Positions 15,140 to 22,704 of a stretch of 27,022 bases of DNA are shown here, piece after piece. The notes beneath the pieces are model-generated. The model ran no database searches and was not told the DNA's origin. It was given only the letters and a program-made list of their open reading frames with translations. The position numbers and the translations under genes were made by a program. The first letter of the stretch is position 1. Every line of letters starts with the position of its first letter. Location of the stretch: assembly GCA_036491235.1 (NCBI GenBank), contig DASXCK010000081.1:1-27022 (forward strand). The letters are read 5' to 3'. The DNA comes from JAVDCA01 sp036491235 (GTDB lineage Bacteria; Pseudomonadota; Alphaproteobacteria; Rhizobiales; Xanthobacteraceae).

Positions 15140-15639
15140 GCTGGCGGCTGTTGTTGCTGCTGCGCCATGCGCTGCTGGTAGAGCCCGACGAAATCGACCG
15201 GATCGAGCAGGAGCGGCGGGAATCCGCCGCTGATCACGGCGGACGCAATGAGCTCGCGCGCGAACGGAAACAGGATGCGCGGGCACTCGATCATCACCAG
15301 CGGCCCCATGTTCTCCTGCGGGATGCCCTGCAGATGGAAGAGGCCGGCGTAGTTGAGCTCGAAGGCAAAAAGGGTCGAACCGTTGTGCTCGGCCTTGCCC
15401 TCCATCTTGAGCTCGACCTCGAAATCGGTGTTCGACAGCTGCTTGGGATTGACGTTGATCTGAATGTTCAGCGTTGGCTGCTGCGGCTGGCCGGAGATCG
15501 AGTTCGGGGCGTTCGGATTCTCGAACGAGAAATCCTTGGTGTACTGCGCCAGCACGCGGAACTGGATCTGCTGATTCGACGCCTGGCTGGGCGGAGCCGC
15601 CGGGGGCGTTTGGCCGCCATTGGTCGGGGTCGTCGCCAT
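15130..15639 (-). CDS. secB: Protein-export chaperone SecB
   Basis: SecB is the homotetrameric cytosolic chaperone that keeps preproteins unfolded and hands them to SecA. The chosen start is ATG 15639 (MATTPTNGGQTPP), giving 169 residues; the frame is open upstream to 15864 but that part is basic and unlike SecB. Conserved segments are VLAQYTKDFSFENPNAP, the LNIQINVNPKQL strand, FEVELKMEG, and LFHLQGIPQENMGPLVMIECP followed by RILFPFARELI and GGFPPLLLDPVDFVGLYQQR. The tail is rich in Gln and Pro. The convergent overlap with dnaQ is 10 bp. An fxsA remnant lies upstream on the same strand. Confidence 0.96.
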   Translation of the reverse strand: MATTPTNGGQTPPAAPPSQASNQQIQFRVLAQYTKDFSFENPNAPNSISGQPQQPTLNIQINVNPKQLSNTDFEVELKMEGKAEHNGSTLFAFELNYAGLFHLQGIPQENMGPLVMIECPRILFPFARELIASAVISGGFPPLLLDPVDFVGLYQQRMAQQQQQPPAQA

Positions 15640-15751
15640 GGATTTTTGTCTCCGGCCGTAGAAGGGAACGGGATGCTTGATTTGAGGCGGCGTTGCCGCC
15701 GACCGGACCGAAGAGGATGCGGCACGTGCCGCCCGCCCCGGACGGGGGTGG

Positions 15752-16243
15752 CTAACATACGCCCCGGTGCGCCACAAGGATTTGCCGGGTAATCTGGCCG
15801 GCGGGGTGGCTGCAGCGGCGCCGTGGCCGTCGCGGCTCGCGGCCGGGCAGCGTTCGCGCTTCATCCGGCGCGAGGTCGATCACGGGCCGCCCGCTTGGCC
15901 GTGTCCGGTGCCGCAGTACGCGTGCCATGCCGACGCGGCGGCACGAGCGGCCCGGCACCCGTGAGGTCGATGATAAACCACGGCAGCAGCAGGAGAATTC
16001 CGCCCAGCGCGACGAGGGGCCCGCTCCCCGCAGGGCCGTCTCGCTCACCTCGCGGTCGCGCGGCGGAATTGGGCAAATTGTCCGCCGCTGATCCGACGCA
16101 GGACCAGGCCGCCGGCAAGCGACGTGCGCAGCACCGACCGATCGCCGGGAAGAATCCGATCGCCACCCGACCAACGGGAGCGCCAAAAGCTCGACCGCCG
16201 GCAGCAGCAATAAAAAGATCGCGATCCGCCCCGCCAGTCGCAT
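15752..16243 (-). pseudogene. fxsA: fxsA-like membrane-protein gene, broken by several frameshifts
   Basis: FxsA-family proteins are small cytoplasmic membrane proteins of unclear function (named for suppression of F exclusion of phage T7). The start MRLAGRIAIFLLLLPAVELL (ATG 16243) is clear, but the homology then jumps frames. AIGFFPAIG continues one frame over (from about 16165), LRTSLAGGLVLRRISGGQFA lies in the third frame (from about 16136 to the stop near 16045), and PLVALGGILLLLPWFIIDLT is in yet another (about 16020-15960). A tail GRPVIDLAPDE returns to the first frame. Each of the first four jumps fits loss of one base. The gene is in its usual place between secB and the Tim44 gene. 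End coordinate approximate; sequencing error is the alternative explanation. Confidence 0.8.
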
Positions 16244-16528
16244 GGGCTTTCGCCCCCCGGGCGCCCGCGGTTGGCGGCGCACCCGCGATGGTCTAAGGTC
16301 CCCGCAACGTTACGGTATCCGCCCGGCGCGGCGAGGTAAGCCCGCTCCAAACGGCTCCAAACGGCCGGTACGATGCGCGAAGGCGGTTCCTGGTATCGCG
16401 GGCGCAGCGGCCGCCGATCCGGGGCTAGCCTCTGGATCGACAAAGTTGCGTGACTACATGATCGAGGAAGAACCGGTGCGCCGCCGTTGACCGGCGCGGG
16501 TCGCCGAACCCCATTCGCTGCCGAAAGC
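16244..16528. other. Divergent spacer before the Tim44-like gene
   Basis: I see no gene in this 285-bp stretch. It contains a small tandem duplication (GCTCCAAACG twice near 16347-16368). It must hold the promoter of the Tim44-mltA-smr unit and formerly that of fxsA, but I could not identify a convincing -35/-10 pair. Confidence 0.4.
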
Positions 16529-17245
16529 ATGCACGACGTGTTCGACCTTTACACCATCATTTTTCTGGCGCTCGCGGTGTTCATCTTCCTGCGGCTGCGC
16601 AGCGTGCTGGGACAGCGGACCGGGCGCGAGCGGCCGCCTTATGACCCCTATTCGGCGCGCGATGCCGTGCGCGGCTCGGCGGGCGACAAGGTCGTGACCC
16701 TGCCGCCGCGCGCCATCGAGCAGCAGCCGGCGAAGCCGGCCGAGCCCGCCGAACCGGTCGACCGTTGGAAGGGCATCGCGCCCGCAGGCTCGGCGGTTGC
16801 CATCGGCCTCGATGCGATCGTGGCGGCCGACAAGAGTTTTGACCCCCGCCACTTCCTCACCGGAGCGCGCGCCGCCTACGAGATGATCGTGGTGGCCTTC
16901 GCGCAAGGCGACCGGCGGACCCTGCGCGAGTGGCTCTCGAAGGACGTCTATGACAGCTTCGATGCCGTCATCCGCGAGCGCGAGGGCCGCGGCGAGACCG
17001 CGGAGACGCGGTTCGTGTCGCTGGACACGACCGAGCTTGCCGGCGCCGAACTACGCAGCCGCACCGCGCAGGTCACCGTGCGCTTCGTCTCGCAGCTCAT
17101 CTCGGTGACGCATGACAAGTCCGGCAACGTGACCGACGGCAACGCCGAGAAGGTCATCGAGGTCACCGACGTGTGGACCTTCGCGCGCGACGTGACCTCG
17201 CGTGATCCCAACTGGAAACTCGTGGCGACCGAAGCGGGACATTAA
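16529..17245 (+). CDS. Tim44/TimA-family membrane-anchored protein
   Basis: The 238-residue protein has a single N-terminal membrane segment (DLYTIIFLALAVFIFLRL, about 6-23), a Pro/Ala-rich linker (about 45-85), and a C-terminal Tim44-like domain (about 100-238) beginning FDPRHFLTGARAAYEMIV and including VTVRFVSQLISVTHDKSGN and VTDVWTFARD. The Tim44-like fold is related to the mitochondrial import-motor adaptor; the bacterial protein's function is only presumed to be as an envelope adaptor. The start is MHDVFDLYT at 16529; an upstream frame from 16487 has a non-family prefix. The stop overlaps the mltA start by 1 bp (TAATG), showing translational coupling. Confidence 0.9.
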   Translation: MHDVFDLYTIIFLALAVFIFLRLRSVLGQRTGRERPPYDPYSARDAVRGSAGDKVVTLPPRAIEQQPAKPAEPAEPVDRWKGIAPAGSAVAIGLDAIVAADKSFDPRHFLTGARAAYEMIVVAFAQGDRRTLREWLSKDVYDSFDAVIREREGRGETAETRFVSLDTTELAGAELRSRTAQVTVRFVSQLISVTHDKSGNVTDGNAEKVIEVTDVWTFARDVTSRDPNWKLVATEAGH

Positions 17246-18729
17246 TGCGGAAGGGCGGGGGCGGGGACACGCCACTGGGTCTGGTCCTGCGTCCGCTCGC
17301 CGCCTCGCTGCTTGCCGCTTACCTCACGCTGTCGCTTGCGTGCGAGCCCGCGCTGGCGGCGCAACATCGGCACACGGTCGTGACGCGGCCTGCCGCCAAA
17401 CCGCACAAGGCGGAAAAATTCGCGCCGACCGGTCCGGCGGTGCCGGACGTGCCGAAGCCGTTCGGGATTCATGACGCCGGACTTGAGCCGCTCGAGTGGG
17501 GTCTTCTCGACGGCTGGGCGGCCGACGATCATGCCGCCGCCTTTGCGACATTCCTCGTCAGCTGCCGGCCGATCGCCGGCACGGCGCATCCGCCGGGCGA
17601 GAACCGGCCGATGTATGCGGCGCTACACGCCGTGTGCCGCCGCGCCCTCGTGGCGGGAACGCTCGGCGAGGACGCGGCGCGCAAGTTCTTCGAGGATAAT
17701 TTCCGTCCCGCGCGCATCGCCAAGCTCGGCGACGCCGCCGGCTTCCTTACCGGCTACTACGAGCCGATCGTCGACGGTTCGCGCTTTCCGACCCCCATCT
17801 ATCATGTCCCGATCTACCGGCGGCCATCCGACTTGCTGCCGCCCGCCGGGACGCCGAGCGGCACGGGCTTTCCCAATACCGGCCAGTCGCTGCGGCGCGA
17901 CAGCTCCGGCAAGCTCGTGCCGTATTACGACCGTGCCCAGATCGAGGACGGCGTGCTCGACGGCCGGCATCTCGAGCTGTGCTGGATCAAGGACAAGACC
18001 GACGCGCTGTTCATCCAGATCCAGGGCTCGGCGCGCATCCGGCTCGAGGACGGCCTCATCCTGCGCATCAACTACGATAGCCACAACGGATACCCCTACA
18101 CGCCGATCGGCCGCATCCTGATCGATCGCAAGCTGGTGACGCGCGATGAGATGTCGATGGATCGCATCCGGCAATGGATCCGCGACAATCCGGATGGTGC
18201 CGAGGAGCTGCGGCGGCAGAACCGCAACTTCGTCTTCTTCCGCATCGTGGGGCTTGGCGACGACGAGCAGCCGCTCGGTGCGCAGGGCCTGCCGCTCACG
18301 CCCGGTCGTTCCATCGCGGTCGACAAGGTCCTGCACGTCTACGGCACGCCGTTCTTCATTCAGGCCGACCTGCCGATCGACTCGGTCACCGTGAAGAATC
18401 CCTTTCGCCGCCTGATGATTGCGCAGGACACCGGCTCTGCCATCGTCGGCCCGGCGCGCGCCGACATCTACTGGGGTTCGGGCAAGCAAGCCGGCCTGGT
18501 CGCGGGGCGGCTCAAGGATCACGGGCAGTTCACCATGCTGATCCCGCGCGAGATCGATCCGGCCGTGGCGGGCAGCAAGATGCCGCTGCCGTTGCCGCGC
18601 CCGGTCGACCTGATCGCACGCCAGGCGCAGCCGAAGCTTGCGCCGCCCGGGCGCACGGCCGAGCGCGGTGTTGCGCCGACGTCGCCGCCGCTGCCGACGC
18701 CCGCGCCCAAATCAAAACCCAAGCCGTGA
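17245..18729 (+). CDS. mltA: Membrane-bound lytic murein transglycosylase A (MltA)
   Basis: MltA cleaves peptidoglycan between MurNAc and GlcNAc, forming 1,6-anhydro-MurNAc. The 494-residue protein has an N-terminal export signal (hydrophobic LRPLAASLLAAYLTLSLA, ending near LAAQ at about 39); I see a Cys in the signal but no certain lipobox. The MltA domain includes FLTGYYEPIVDGS, and the 3D domain includes the catalytic-Asp region AQDTGSAIVGPARADIYWGS. It ends in a Pro/Lys-rich tail (from about 455). The ATG overlaps the Tim44-like stop, and its own stop overlaps the smr start, so the three genes form a tight operon. Confidence 0.95.
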   Translation: MRKGGGGDTPLGLVLRPLAASLLAAYLTLSLACEPALAAQHRHTVVTRPAAKPHKAEKFAPTGPAVPDVPKPFGIHDAGLEPLEWGLLDGWAADDHAAAFATFLVSCRPIAGTAHPPGENRPMYAALHAVCRRALVAGTLGEDAARKFFEDNFRPARIAKLGDAAGFLTGYYEPIVDGSRFPTPIYHVPIYRRPSDLLPPAGTPSGTGFPNTGQSLRRDSSGKLVPYYDRAQIEDGVLDGRHLELCWIKDKTDALFIQIQGSARIRLEDGLILRINYDSHNGYPYTPIGRILIDRKLVTRDEMSMDRIRQWIRDNPDGAEELRRQNRNFVFFRIVGLGDDEQPLGAQGLPLTPGRSIAVDKVLHVYGTPFFIQADLPIDSVTVKNPFRRLMIAQDTGSAIVGPARADIYWGSGKQAGLVAGRLKDHGQFTMLIPREIDPAVAGSKMPLPLPRPVDLIARQAQPKLAPPGRTAERGVAPTSPPLPTPAPKSKPKP

Positions 18730-19337
18730 GCCGGCGCGAGCTGAGCGAAGAGGAGCGGGCGCTGTGGCGTGGCGTCGCGCGTTCGGTCAAGCCGCTGCGC
18801 AAGCGCGTCGCCCGCCCGTCTGATCACGGCGAGGCCGCCGCCGGTGCGCCCGCGAAAGGGGTCAAATCGGCCAGGCCCGTGAAGGCGCCTGCCAAGCCAC
18901 CCCCGAAGGCACCGACCAAGGCCGGGAAATTCATCAAGCTGGCACCGCCGTCGTCAAAGCCGTCAGCGGCGCCGGTCCTCCTGCCGTCGCTCGCGCCCAC
19001 CCTCGCACCCATGGCGCGCCGCGAGAAGCAGCAGCTCGCGCGCGGCCGCACGGCGATCGATGCGCGCATCGACCTGCATGGCATGACCCAGGCGCAGGCG
19101 CATGGCGCGCTCGCGCATTTCCTCCGCCGCGCCCAGCATGACGGCGCCAAGTTCGTGCTTGTTGTCACCGGCAAGGGCGCCCGCTCGGCCGATTCGGAGC
19201 GCGGCATCCTGCGGCGCCAGGTTCCGCACTGGCTGCGCCTGCCCGATCTGCGCGACGTCGTGCTCGGCTTCGAGGAAGCGCACGTGTCACACGGCGGCGA
19301 GGGCGCGTTGTATGTGAGATTGAGGCGACTGCGTTGA
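18726..19337 (+). CDS. Smr/MutS2-type domain protein
   Basis: Smr domains are nucleases or nucleic-acid-binding modules related to the MutS2 C-terminus. The start is GTG at 18726, overlapping the mltA stop (GTGA), giving 203 residues. The N-terminus (MSRRELSEEERALWRGVARS) is the usual one for the alphaproteobacterial Smr protein after mltA. A low-complexity Ala/Pro/Lys linker (about 35-95) follows, then the Smr domain with DLHGMT (116-121) and VVTGKGARS. The C-terminus HGGEGALYVRLRRL is standard. The specific role of these proteins is unknown. It ends 8 bp before a palindromic repeat arm. Confidence 0.93.
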   Translation: MSRRELSEEERALWRGVARSVKPLRKRVARPSDHGEAAAGAPAKGVKSARPVKAPAKPPPKAPTKAGKFIKLAPPSSKPSAAPVLLPSLAPTLAPMARREKQQLARGRTAIDARIDLHGMTQAQAHGALAHFLRRAQHDGAKFVLVVTGKGARSADSERGILRRQVPHWLRLPDLRDVVLGFEEAHVSHGGEGALYVRLRRLR

Positions 19338-19345
19338 AAAGAAAT

Positions 19346-19379
19346 TCGGCGCCATTGCCCGCGAAAGCGGGCAATCCAG
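19346..19379 (+). repeat. Left inverted-repeat arm with GAAA-loop hairpin
   Basis: The 34-bp arm runs from TCGGCGCCATTGCCCGC through GAAA to GCGGGCAATCCAG. Its 9-bp stem is perfect. It starts 9 bp after the smr stop codon and could also act as a transcription-end hairpin. It is followed by TACT, a sequence shared with the degenerate pair at 7942-8066. Confidence 0.92.
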
Positions 19380-19398
19380 TACTCTCCGGCATCAGCGA

Positions 19399-19759
19399 TT
19401 GAGCCGAGAGCGCGTCTTCTGGATCTACACCCTGGCGAGCGGCCTCGGCGGGACGCTCTATATCGGCGTCACCAACGGCCTCGTGCGCCGTGTCCACGAG
19501 CACCCAACCGATGCCGTGCCTGGCTTCACGAAGAAATACCAGGTTCACCGCCTAATCTATTTCGAACAGTTCTTCGGCATCGAAAACGCGATCAAGCGCG
19601 AGAAGCGACTGAAGAAATCGTCGCGCGTGGAAGATTCAGCTGATCGAGCACTCGAATCCCAATTGGGATGATCTCTATCCCTCGATCGCGATCCCAGGAG
19701 GTTGCTGGATTGCCCGCTTTCGCGGGCAATGGCGCCGAAATTTTTGGCCTACAAAATAA
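19399..19759 (+). pseudogene. GIY-YIG nuclease-superfamily protein (UPF0213-like), 3' frameshift
   Basis: The product resembles the about 95-residue stand-alone GIY-YIG proteins. From a TTG start at 19399 I read WIYTLAS, then LYIGVTN (YIG at residues 21-23), the catalytic-type Arg in LVRRVHEH, GFTKKYQVHRLIYFEQF, and AIKREKRLKK with the likely metal-binding Glu (68). After KK the zero frame continues as SSRVEDSADR to a stop at 19671. The next frame reads RAWKIQLIEHSNPNWDDLYP, the normal family ending, and stays open to 19759. So a one-base gain or two-base loss lies near 19616-19628. The core fold up to the Glu is intact. The lack of an ATG fits decay. Confidence 0.72.
19705..19738 (-). repeat. 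Right inverted-repeat arm with hairpin
   Basis: This is the exact reverse complement of the left arm over 34 bp (CTGGATTGCCCGC-TTTC-GCGGGCAATGGCGCCGA, in two parts around the loop). It ends 10 bp before the hslU stop codon, so it can serve as an hslU 3'-end hairpin. Confidence 0.92.
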
Positions 19760-21053
19760 ACCGGCTCAGATCGGCGTTCTTCGCGAGATCCGCGACGCGA
19801 CTGTTGACGTAGTCGCCATCGACCGTCACGGTTTCGCCCGAGCGGTCGCCGGCCGAGAACGAGATGTCGTCGAGCACGCGCTCCATCACGGTCTGCAGCC
19901 GCCGCGCGCCGATGTTCTCGACCGTCGCGTTGACCGACACCGCGACGTCCGCGATGGCGTCGATCGAATCCTCCGTGAACACGAGTGTCACGCCCTCGGT
20001 CGCCATCAGCGCGACGTACTGCTTGATCAGCGAACCCTCGGGCTCGGTGAGGATGCGGCGCAGGTCCCCGCGGGTGAGCGCCTTGAGCTCGACCCGGATC
20101 GGCAGCCGGCCTTGCAGCTCGGGCAGCAGGTCCGAGGGCTTGGCGAGGTGGAACGCGCCCGAGGCGACGAACAGGATGTGATCGGTCTTGACCGGACCGT
20201 GCTTGGTCGAGACCGTGGTGCCTTCGATCAGCGGCAGCAGGTCGCGCTGCACGCCCTCGCGCGACACGTCGGCACCCTGGCGGCCCTCACGGGCCGTGAT
20301 CTTGTCGATCTCGTCGAGAAAAACGATGCCGTTGTTCTCGGCCGCGTGGATCGCCTCCTGCACCAGCGCGTCCTGGTCGAGCAGCTTGTCGGATTCCTCG
20401 TTGATGAGGATTTCGTAGGATTCCTTGACGGTGACGCGCCGCGTCTTGGTGCGGTTGCCGAGCTTGCCGAAGATGTCGCCGATCGAGATCGCGCCCATCT
20501 GCGCGCCGGGCATGCCGGGAATCTCGAACATCGGCATGCCGCCGCCGGAGGCCTGCACCTCGATCTCGATTTCCTTGTCGTCCATCTCTCCGGCGCGCAG
20601 CTTCTTGCGGAACGTGTCCTTGGTCGACGCGCTCGCGTTCGGCCCGGTGAGTGCGTCGACCACGCGGCTCTCGGCCGCATCGTAGGCGCGCGCCTGCACG
20701 TCCTTGCGCTTCTTCTCGCGCGTGAGCGCGATCGCGATCTCGACCAGGTCGCGCACGATCTGCTCGACGTCGCGGCCGACATAGCCCACCTCGGTGAACT
20801 TGGTCGCCTCCACCTTGAGGAACGGCGCGCCCGCAAGCCGCGCGAGGCGGCGCGAGATCTCGGTCTTGCCGACGCCGGTCGGGCCGATCATCAGGATGTT
20901 CTTCGGCATCACCTCTTCGCGCAGCTTGTCGTCGAGCTGCAGGCGCCGCCAGCGGTTGCGCAGCGCGATCGCGACCGCGCGCTTGGCGTCGCCCTGACCG
21001 ACGATGAAGCGGTCGAGCTCGGAAACGATTTCGCGCGGCGAGAAGTCGGTCAT
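19749..21053 (-). CDS. hslU: HslU, ATPase subunit of the HslVU protease
   Basis: HslU is the AAA+ unfoldase that feeds substrates into the HslV peptidase. The 434-residue protein begins FSPREIVSELDRFIVGQ, with Walker A GPTGVGKT (57-64), the pore-loop motif GYVGRDVE, Walker B GIVFLDEIDKI, and the sensor-1 region HILFVASGAFH. The C-terminus LSRFIL is the conserved tail that inserts into HslV pockets. The start is ATG 21053. It lies downstream of hslV on the same strand, but 127 bp holding repeat copy B separates them, wider than a typical hslVU spacing. Confidence 0.98.
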   Translation of the reverse strand: MTDFSPREIVSELDRFIVGQGDAKRAVAIALRNRWRRLQLDDKLREEVMPKNILMIGPTGVGKTEISRRLARLAGAPFLKVEATKFTEVGYVGRDVEQIVRDLVEIAIALTREKKRKDVQARAYDAAESRVVDALTGPNASASTKDTFRKKLRAGEMDDKEIEIEVQASGGGMPMFEIPGMPGAQMGAISIGDIFGKLGNRTKTRRVTVKESYEILINEESDKLLDQDALVQEAIHAAENNGIVFLDEIDKITAREGRQGADVSREGVQRDLLPLIEGTTVSTKHGPVKTDHILFVASGAFHLAKPSDLLPELQGRLPIRVELKALTRGDLRRILTEPEGSLIKQYVALMATEGVTLVFTEDSIDAIADVAVSVNATVENIGARRLQTVMERVLDDISFSAGDRSGETVTVDGDYVNSRVADLAKNADLSRFIL

Positions 21054-21083
21054 GCGGTTCTCAGATATCTACGAAACTCACTT

Positions 21084-21168
21084 GTCATGGCCGGGCTTGT
21101 CCCGGCCATCCACGTCTTGCGCCGTCAGTGAGAAAGACGTGGATGCCCGCGACAAGCGCGGGCATGAC
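21084..21168. repeat. Bipartite palindromic repeat, copy B (hslV/hslU gap)
   Basis: The left half GTCATGGCCGGGCTTGTCCC forms the stem ATGGCCGGG / CCCGGCCAT. The right half has ATGCCCGCG / CGCGGGCAT around ACAAG. The outer ends GTCATG and CATGAC and the inner CCACGTCTT / AAGACGTGG also pair, so the whole element can fold. It sits inside the hslV-hslU transcript. Confidence 0.9.
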
Positions 21169-21180
21169 GGTGCGAATGGT

Positions 21181-21738
21181 TCATGCCGTGAGCGTCTCGA
21201 TCGTCACATTTCGGTTGGTATAGACGCAGATGTCGGCGGCGATCGCCATCGACTTGCGCACGATCGCCTCGGCATCCATGTCGGTGTCGATCAGCGCGCG
21301 AGCGGCCGACAGCGCGTAGTTGCCGCCCGAGCCGATGCCCATGACGCCGCCTTCCGGCTCGAGCACGTCGCCGGTGCCGGTCAGCACCAGCGACACCTGC
21401 TTGTCGGCGACGATCATCATGGCCTCGAGCCGGCGCAGGTAGCGGTCGGTGCGCCAGTCCTTGGCGAGCTCGACGGCGGCGCGCATGAGCTGACCCGGAT
21501 ACTGCTCGAGCTTCGCCTCGAGGCGCTCGAACAGCGTGAACGCGTCCGCGGTCGCGCCCGCGAAGCCGCCGATCACGTCGCCCTTGGTCAGGCGGCGCAC
21601 CTTGCGCGCATTCGCCTTGACGATGGTCTGCCCGATCGACACCTGGCCGTCGCCGCCGATCGCAACAATGCCGCCCTTGCGCACCGTCAGGATGGTGGTG
21701 CCGTGCCAGGAGTCCGGGGAGTTGGTGGGGTTTTGCAT
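21181..21738 (-). CDS. hslV: HslV, peptidase subunit of the HslVU protease
   Basis: HslV is the proteasome-like threonine peptidase partner of HslU. I use ATG 21738 (MQNPTNSPDSWHG), giving 185 residues; the frame is open upstream to 21867 but without family similarity. The active-site Thr is expected to be T14 in HGTTILTVRKGG after removal of a 13-residue propeptide. Conserved strands include VSIGQTIVKANARKVRRL, IGGFAGATADAFTLFERLE and LTGTGDVLEPE-GGVMGIGSGG. The gene is divergent from hisB across a 239-bp spacer. Confidence 0.97.
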   Translation of the reverse strand: MQNPTNSPDSWHGTTILTVRKGGIVAIGGDGQVSIGQTIVKANARKVRRLTKGDVIGGFAGATADAFTLFERLEAKLEQYPGQLMRAAVELAKDWRTDRYLRRLEAMMIVADKQVSLVLTGTGDVLEPEGGVMGIGSGGNYALSAARALIDTDMDAEAIVRKSMAIAADICVYTNRNVTIETLTA

Positions 21739-21876
21739 CGACGAGGAACCATGTGGTCGGCATGATCTATGTGCTTCAGGACCGCATTGCAAACGCCCGA
21801 TCGCGGGCACCGATGTGCCGCAGCGACCCTCCTGCCGGCCGGCGGGGACGGTCGACCGCCGCCGCATCGCAACGGC

Positions 21877-21903
21877 GGGACGGGGCGGGGGGAGGGGAGG
21901 GGA
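21877..21903 (+). other. G-rich tract in the hslV/hisB divergent spacer
   Basis: Five G-runs of three to six bases (GGGA, CGGGG, CGGGGGG, AGGGG, AGGGG) lie within 27 bp on the plus strand, upstream of hisB. The pattern satisfies the G-quadruplex rule. It may lie in the hisB 5' leader or in the promoter. Function is not shown. Confidence 0.45.
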
Positions 21904-21977
21904 GCAGAAAGCGCCGCAGTAGCGAACCTGCGAAACCCCTGATACAAGGCGCTCGAATCTACGCGGGCAGGCTCTCC

Positions 21978-22571
21978 ATGCGCAAAGGCTCGGTCAAGCG
22001 CGCCACCAAGGAAACCGACGTCGAGGTCACGGTCGACCTCGACGGCGAAGGCCGCGCGTCGATCGCGACCGGCATCGGCTTTCTCGACCACATGCTCGAT
22101 CTGCTCGCCCGCCATTCGCGCATCGACATCACCGTGAAGGCGAAGGGCGATCTGCACATCGACCATCATCACACCACCGAGGACGTCGGCATTTCGCTTG
22201 GAACGGCGGTCAAGCAGGCGCTCGGCGACATGCGCGGCATCACGCGCTATGCCGACGTGCACGTGCCGATGGACGAGGCGCTGACCCGCGTCGCGATCGA
22301 CATCTCGGGCCGCCCTTTCCTGGTGTTCAAGGCGGCGTTCACGCGGCCCAAGGTCGGCACCTTCGACACCGAGCTGGTCAACGAGTGGTTCCAGGCGTTT
22401 GCGATGAACGCCGGCGTGACCCTGCACGTCGAGACGCTGTACGGCTCGAACGACCATCATATCGCCGAATCGTGCTTCAAAGGTCTCGCCCGCGCGCTGC
22501 GCGCGGCCGTCACGATCGACGCCCGCGCCAAAGGCGAGGTGCCGTCGACCAAGGGCACGCTCGGCGGGTAA
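21978..22571 (+). CDS. hisB: Imidazoleglycerol-phosphate dehydratase HisB
   Basis: HisB converts imidazole-glycerol phosphate to imidazole-acetol phosphate in histidine synthesis. The start MRKGSVKRATKETDVEV at 21978 gives 197 residues, normal for the monofunctional enzyme; the frame is open upstream to 21753 without family similarity. The metal-binding motifs GFLDHMLDLLARHS, DHHHTTEDVG and GSNDHHIAESCFKG are intact. It is divergent from hslV and leads the cluster hisB-DUF2628-hisH-hisA, though repeat copy C separates it from the next gene. Confidence 0.97.
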   Translation: MRKGSVKRATKETDVEVTVDLDGEGRASIATGIGFLDHMLDLLARHSRIDITVKAKGDLHIDHHHTTEDVGISLGTAVKQALGDMRGITRYADVHVPMDEALTRVAIDISGRPFLVFKAAFTRPKVGTFDTELVNEWFQAFAMNAGVTLHVETLYGSNDHHIAESCFKGLARALRAAVTIDARAKGEVPSTKGTLGG

Positions 22572-22595
22572 GACGGCTTCGCCACCAATTGCCCC

Positions 22596-22682
22596 GTCAT
22601 GGCCGGGATTGTCCCGGCCATCCACGTCTCATTTGCGGTGGTGCAAAAAGACGTGGATGCCCGCGACAAGCGCGGGCATGAC
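22596..22682. repeat. Bipartite palindromic repeat, copy C (hisB/DUF2628 gap)
   Basis: It begins GTCATGGCCGGGATTGTCCC and ends CGCGGGCATGAC, with the inner AAAGACGTGG shared with copy B. Left stem ATGGCCGGG / CCCGGCCAT and right stem ATGCCCGCG / CGCGGGCAT are perfect. It lies 24 bp after the hisB stop within the his cluster and extends the next gene's frame artificially upstream. Confidence 0.9.
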
Positions 22683-22704
22683 GTACAAAAATCGAGGTCC
22701 GGCC

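Larger units (their letters stand above)
19342..19745. mobile_element. Candidate GIY-YIG / inverted-repeat mobile module
   Basis: A frameshifted GIY-YIG nuclease gene is bracketed by two arms in inverted orientation: 19346-19379 and 19705-19738, identical over 34 bp as reverse complements. Each arm contains the perfect hairpin ATTGCCCGC-GAAA-GCGGGCAAT. The unit fills exactly the gap between convergent smr (ends 19337) and hslU (stop at 19749). I cannot identify a target-site duplication by eye. The design recalls REP sequences mobilised by RAYT transposases, but with a GIY-YIG protein in place of the RAYT; that is inference. Confidence 0.6.

Noticed and set aside
19668..21131. 487-codon plus-strand frame opposite hslU
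   Set aside because: Same reason; it also runs through two repeats.
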